From the NCBI GenBank assembly GCA_026874595.1, contig CM049317.1, forward strand, positions 14,006,882 through 14,070,881: a stretch of DNA of 64,000 nt, given 5' to 3'. Below, piece by piece: positions 60,068 to 64,000 of this stretch. Position numbers and translations under genes: made by a program. This DNA comes from Sipunculus nudus. Taxonomy: Eukaryota > Annelida > Sipuncula > Golfingiida > Sipunculidae. Every line of letters starts with the position of its first letter. The first letter of the stretch is position 1. The notes under the pieces are model-generated. The model did not search any database. It was not told the origin of the DNA and worked only from the letters and a program-made list of their open reading frames with translations.

Positions 60068-61000
60068 CAGTAAAACCCCGCTAACACGACCACCTGTGGG
60101 ACCATGCAAAGTGGTGTGTTAGCAGGGTGGTAGTGTTAGCGGGATGCTTGTATTATTTGTCTTGTAGTATTTGTCTGCCAATATTAACGCAGGCGATAAT
60201 ATGGGTAAAGATGGTCTGATGTCAAACACGTGAAAACAGAATGAACACATCAAATTCTAATTGTTATTTATACGGTTCCTGCTTGATCATTGAAATGTGA
60301 TTTGTCACATTTTTACTTTACTCACCTGAATGTATGCTTGTGGTGTCAGTTATGTTTGCCAAACTCCTTTTATCAGTATGTTAAATACTTATCTAACAGC
60401 CGTACAAAACAAACAATGTAACGGACCATGAAGTCTAATATCTATTGAATCGCATATTTTGGGGAACAGATGGGGCTAACTATGGCTTAGCAGATGAAAG
60501 CAGGCTTTCCCACGTGCCCGGCTAATTATTCGCGGGCTATTATCCAAGTCCAAGCTGGGCGATGAGCGTATAACCTGTTCAACGGACAGCGGTCGCCACG
60601 AGCGAGTGGTCGTGATAAGACTAATTAATTACAGGCTATTATCTAAGTCCAAGCTGGGCGATGAGCCTGCCATCTGCGCAACAGGCCGCGGTCGCCACGG
60701 GCAAGTGGTCGTGATACGGCTAATTAATTACGGGCTATTATCTAAGTCCAAGCTGGGCGATGAGCGTGTCATCTGCTCAACGGGCCGCAGTCGCCACGGG
60801 CAAGTGGTCGTGATACGGGGGCTAATAGATCTGTAGGTCGGGACCAAAAAAGGTGGTCGTTGGTTGTAATAGCGGGGTGGTCGTGTTACCAAAGTTTTTT
60901 TATATGATAATTTCTATAAGACAATTCTGGGACCAAGAAAAGTGGTCGTATTAGCGGGGTGGTTGTGTTAACAGGGTGGTCGTCATGCCGGAGTTCACTG
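60068..61000. mobile_element. Tigger/pogo-like MITE (933 bp)
   Basis: The left end CAGTAAAACCCCGCTAACAC and right end ...CCGGAGTTCACTG are imperfect inverted repeats sharing GACCACC/GGTGGTC. They are flanked by TA on both sides. Further GGTGGTCGTGTTA-like motifs repeat inside. A 100-bp unit is tandemly triplicated at 60521-60822. No transposase is present. The end style matches pogo/Tigger elements. Confidence 0.8.
60521..60822 (+). repeat. ~100-bp unit x 3 within MITE
   Basis: Three units (about 60521, 60621 and 60720) share GTCCAAGCTGGGCGATGAGC and CGGTCGCCACG. The second and third are more alike than the first. An open frame through two units is due to the repeat. Confidence 0.9.
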
Positions 61001-62491
61001 TATATATATATATTGCAGTATTGCATACATCCAGTGATTCTGAAAATCACTGGCAAAATCAAAGAATCAACAGTAATAAAATGCACTATTACGAAATACT
61101 GAGAGAGCAGATGTACTGCACTCAACAGGTTCCGGTGAATAGCCTATAATCACCACCTGTAGATGATTTTTGAAAAAAAAGTATAAAAAGTGTTTTCCCC
61201 TGAAAAAGTATGAAAAACATATAAAAACAAGTCTTATCTGAAAAAAATATGTTACTTTTTAAAAAGTACTGAGTGGCAGGACAGTATATGACAAAATAAT
61301 TTCATATTAAGTGTAGAAATTAACACAATGAACAAAAGATCAGTTAGCATCAATTGTTAAACAAAACTCGAGCAAGCATCAATTGTCTAATCTCTCTGAT
61401 CGTTTCAATTTTGCATATCATATGGTAGCAGAACCTTACAGCTACATAACATATTGAAACCTGTTTTCCATAGACAGAGAACCCCAGTTGGCATTGGTGT
61501 CTTCAGCATAAATATGGTTTTGAATATCATGACTTTTGACTATATAACTGACATGTTTTGTGTACATGCAGTATATGTTAAGCTCAAGCACTGAACCCCT
61601 AGGCATGGCAAACTGTAAGACTAAATCATGCCAATTTACACCAAATGAGTATCGCAGACTCTGAAGTTAAATACTATGATCCTAAGTATCTAATGCTGGT
61701 GACAGGTCCAGTAACATCAGTACAGCCATGGAACTCCAATATACTGATAAGACATTTAAGGAGTGTTCCTTGGGTGTTACCCTGACCCTTCAGAAAACTT
61801 CAGGTAAACCTTTTCATATTTTTTTTAGTATAGTTGTAAACAAACAAACCAACCAACCAATGGTGACAAAACATATCATCTCCTAGTGAAGAACGAAGCC
61901 ATCTATTCAGACTCGTCTCTGATGGGACTCGTTGATTCATTGTACATGTCTAAGGTCAATTGACCTATCCACCACAGCCCAAATGCTCTGCCCTTTCAAC
62001 TTATTATTATAATGAGCCCCCTAAACACTCCTTCACATATATACTTCCATGTCCATGGTAGCAAGAGCTGATTATAACATAAAAATGACATCACAAAGGG
62101 CGATGGCGCATGACGTCGTATAGACTGACGTCATCAACTGGTATCACCTGACAATTGTTTACTATATCGCAGTCATATATGAACTGTGTTGCAATATATA
62201 TTGGATTATTTGTCCCATACCAATTATGTGCCAGGTAAGACATTATTATTCACTCGGTAGTCGGAGGAATGGCTCCTGCTACCTATAGCCTAGAAACTTT
62301 TTATACTGTCTCCTTCCTATAATAAAATATCCCGGAAAACATGATGACATGGGTACTGGTAGTATCTACAGACTACGTGTTTTTTTGACAGATCTCTGTC
62401 AAATTATGCATAATTTTGTTTGTGTCAGATGATTGACGTTTTACAATGATTAAAGTCACCTGACTGGTTTCTCGTTAGTCCAATGCTTATG
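61001..62491. other. Intergenic, downstream of the NHL gene
   Basis: No gene was seen. It holds a palindromic CRE at 62126-62133 and short AACC reiterations near 61840. Confidence 0.4.
62126..62133. promoter_or_regulatory. Palindromic CRE-like site
   Basis: TGACGTCA, the full cAMP-response element, lies 8 bp after a half-matching TGACGTCG (62111-62118). It is about 410 bp past the NHL stop codon and about 8.7 kb past USB1, so a role for either gene is speculative. Confidence 0.3.
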
Positions 62492-62497
62492 TTTATT
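62492..62497 (-). terminator. Polyadenylation signal, NHL gene
   Basis: AATAAA on the minus strand, about 47 bp after the stop codon. This implies a very short 3' UTR if used. Confidence 0.5.
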
Positions 62498-62543
62498 CAT
62501 TGAATGAATATGTGATTAAGGTCGCATAGAGTTCATGGATAGG

Positions 62544-63674
62544 TCAATTGTGGAGTTCTTCAATGGGAGCTGAAGGCTCAGGACAGTCTGGGGGAGCAAC
62601 AACTGAATATGCTGGCGCTGGTTCATGGTAGTTCTCTGCTGAGGGGGCAGTGGGTACTGCTGCTCCTCTGACCCTATATCCAGCCCCCCCTGAGCTGAAG
62701 ACCTCGTCATAGGCCGGCGGTGGTGGCTCTTCGTCTGCGTTCTCATCTTGAGCTTCACTTAACGGAACAAACACCTTAATCAGCCCAGAGATGTACTCGC
62801 TTACATAGAGTTTTCTATCTGCGGTCATGACCGCATATGTCGGTGATTGTATCCCATGTTTTTCTTTTGTCAAAATTGGAACCGCTTTGGTACCCATAAT
62901 ATATGAAACCCTGTTTGACCCATTCTCTGCAACAAGTATGTGACCTGACGGGCCACATGTTACACCATAAGGATCCTTAAAATTGGTGTCTTTTTGCACT
63001 GAACTAACATACGTCCCAGTATCTGTGAAAGTTAAAACTGTATCAGCTTTCCGATCAGAGACGACTATTTCACCGAGGTGTCCTATGGCCACATAGTGAG
63101 GGGACAGAAAATATGGTTTCATTTGTGGATTATGCTGAATCCTGAGCAGAGTTTCACTTCCATCTGGCGTTAAAATAAAAACAGAGCGACCAGATTCGGC
63201 ACAAACCACCATGTTACCATCATAATTGTATGTGACACAAACTGGCCATGAAAGAGTTGGCGTTGAGCTGATGTATTGGCCATCCAGAGTAAACAACTTC
63301 ACATCTTTATCGCGAGAATCTACAACCACCAGTAAATTCTGTGGACTTAACGACACATTACATGGAGCTTTTAAATATGCATGTTTAATCTCTTGTTTTA
63401 GTCCACCTCGTTTACCGAATACTTTGACATTGTGGTTGTTTTCATCAGGAACAATGATGTCATCGCCTTCCATCACCATGAAAGATTTTGGATTGCATCT
63501 AGCACGGTCGTTGAAAGTCTGAGTTTTAAATGAATACAAAAAGACATACTCTGGGTCAGGCAATCCATGTTGTCTTGCAACTTCTGGGGGAAGGTTAATG
63601 ACCTGATCTTGCATTGACAGAAAAAGTTCAGTGTTCCTTATTACAGTTTCCCATTCTGCGGTGGCAGGTGATAT
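62544..63674 (-). CDS. NHL-repeat propeller protein, last exon (TRIM-like), with PPAY/PTAP/PSAP tail
   Basis: A 376-codon open exon on the minus strand. A TTATAATTCAG acceptor at 63675 onward and an open frame upstream of the first Met (63612-63614) show that it is an internal-to-terminal exon, not the gene start. The 20 residues before that Met (AEWETVIRNTELF...) look like the end of a helical stretch, as in B-box/TRIM-type proteins. Counting from the Met, residues 40-285 hold about six NHL-type blades (for example DDIIVPDENNHNVKVF, NLLVVVDSRDKDVKLF, EIVVSDRKADTVLTF, HILVAENGSNRVSYI and KLYVSEYISGLIKVF). NHL propellers bind RNA or protein. The acidic, Pro-rich tail holds PPAY (299-302), PTAP (321-324) and PSAP (347-350). 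The N-terminal domains lie beyond the window, so RING/B-box content is inference. Confidence 0.88.
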   Translation of the reverse strand: MSPATAEWETVIRNTELFLSMQDQVINLPPEVARQHGLPDPEYVFLYSFKTQTFNDRARCNPKSFMVMEGDDIIVPDENNHNVKVFGKRGGLKQEIKHAYLKAPCNVSLSPQNLLVVVDSRDKDVKLFTLDGQYISSTPTLSWPVCVTYNYDGNMVVCAESGRSVFILTPDGSETLLRIQHNPQMKPYFLSPHYVAIGHLGEIVVSDRKADTVLTFTDTGTYVSSVQKDTNFKDPYGVTCGPSGHILVAENGSNRVSYIMGTKAVPILTKEKHGIQSPTYAVMTADRKLYVSEYISGLIKVFVPLSEAQDENADEEPPPPAYDEVFSSGGAGYRVRGAAVPTAPSAENYHEPAPAYSVVAPPDCPEPSAPIEELHN

Positions 63675-64000
63675 CTGAATTATAAAATCATTTGATTATT
63701 AATAATATAAAGGAGGTAAAACTATGCAATTGTTTATGTGTCCCACAATAGTTAATGTCTGAAGGGGTAATCGGGCAAATTAATGTCAAAGGTCAAAGAA
63801 ACAGATGTAAATCAGGAATGATATCAAGTAAGGTGACCCTATATGTGGATTGTCATGCACATGCAATAAAAGACCATTTTTATTTAACGTGAGAAAGTTA
63901 TTATTTACTATTGTCATTGTTCAACTCATTTCTAACAGTTACACACCTGATAAAGCATTGAGAACCATGGTTTATTCAAAATTCCTCATGGTAGTCTTCT
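63675..64000 (-). other. Intron upstream of NHL exon
   Basis: Sequence 5' (minus strand) of the acceptor. No further exon was recognised before the window ends. Confidence 0.5.

Noticed and set aside
62516-62758. Gln-rich 80-aa minus-strand ORF
   Set aside because: It is an alternative frame of the NHL exon tail.

Overview
The window is nuclear DNA of an animal, most likely a bivalve or related mollusc. It is AT-rich, its genes are split by large introns, and it is crowded with non-autonomous transposons. Those transposons have hairpin heads, CCGT-rich tracts and internal tandem arrays, like the 'pearl'/HINE (Helentron-associated) elements known from bivalves. The species cannot be named from the sequence, and no bacterial, CRISPR or clear viral gene is present.

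Three protein-coding genes are supported. (1) A secreted S1 (trypsin/chymotrypsin-type) serine protease lies on the minus strand. Exon 1 (signal peptide and IVG) is at 18696-18774 and exon 2 (catalytic-His region) at 1690-1825. They are separated by a 16.9-kb intron packed with transposons, and the rest of the gene lies left of the window. (2) USB1, the U6 snRNA 3'-end phosphodiesterase, lies on the plus strand at 41671-53402. Six spliced exons cover the whole catalytic domain and the stop codon; the N-terminal exon was not found. Its first visible intron uses a GC donor. (3) The last exon of an NHL-propeller protein lies on the minus strand at 62544-63674. It carries a C-terminal tail with PPAY, PTAP and PSAP motifs; its upstream exons lie right of the window.

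Layout: 1-2.3 kb, a solo-LTR-like block and protease exon 2. 2.3-16.6 kb, nested HINE-like elements of families A and B, plus a GC-rich promoter-like patch near 9.0-9.6 kb. 16.6-18.7 kb, a decayed LINE reverse transcriptase split by a 1.4-kb TIR element, then protease exon 1. 19-41 kb, more nested families A, B, C, D and E and a near-identical 1.04-kb tandem duplication. 41.7-53.4 kb, USB1 with a 1.5-kb intronic minisatellite, a TTAA MITE and a foldback MITE hosting a family A element. 53.4-62.5 kb, mostly unassigned sequence with a Tigger-like MITE and small duplications. 62.5-63.7 kb, the NHL exon.

The most interesting structural observation is that at least five repeat families without obvious sequence similarity share one body plan. 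Each has a 5' hairpin head, usually followed by a CCGT tract and a tandem array. In four of the five, the head's outer arm recurs inverted near the 3' end. A short 3' hairpin then sits just before CTAG, CTTG or TTAG and a T. The elements insert into T-runs, often inside each other, so several insertions can be read against empty sites within this window. The genes show no sign of working together; they are ordinary neighbours in a repeat-rich region.
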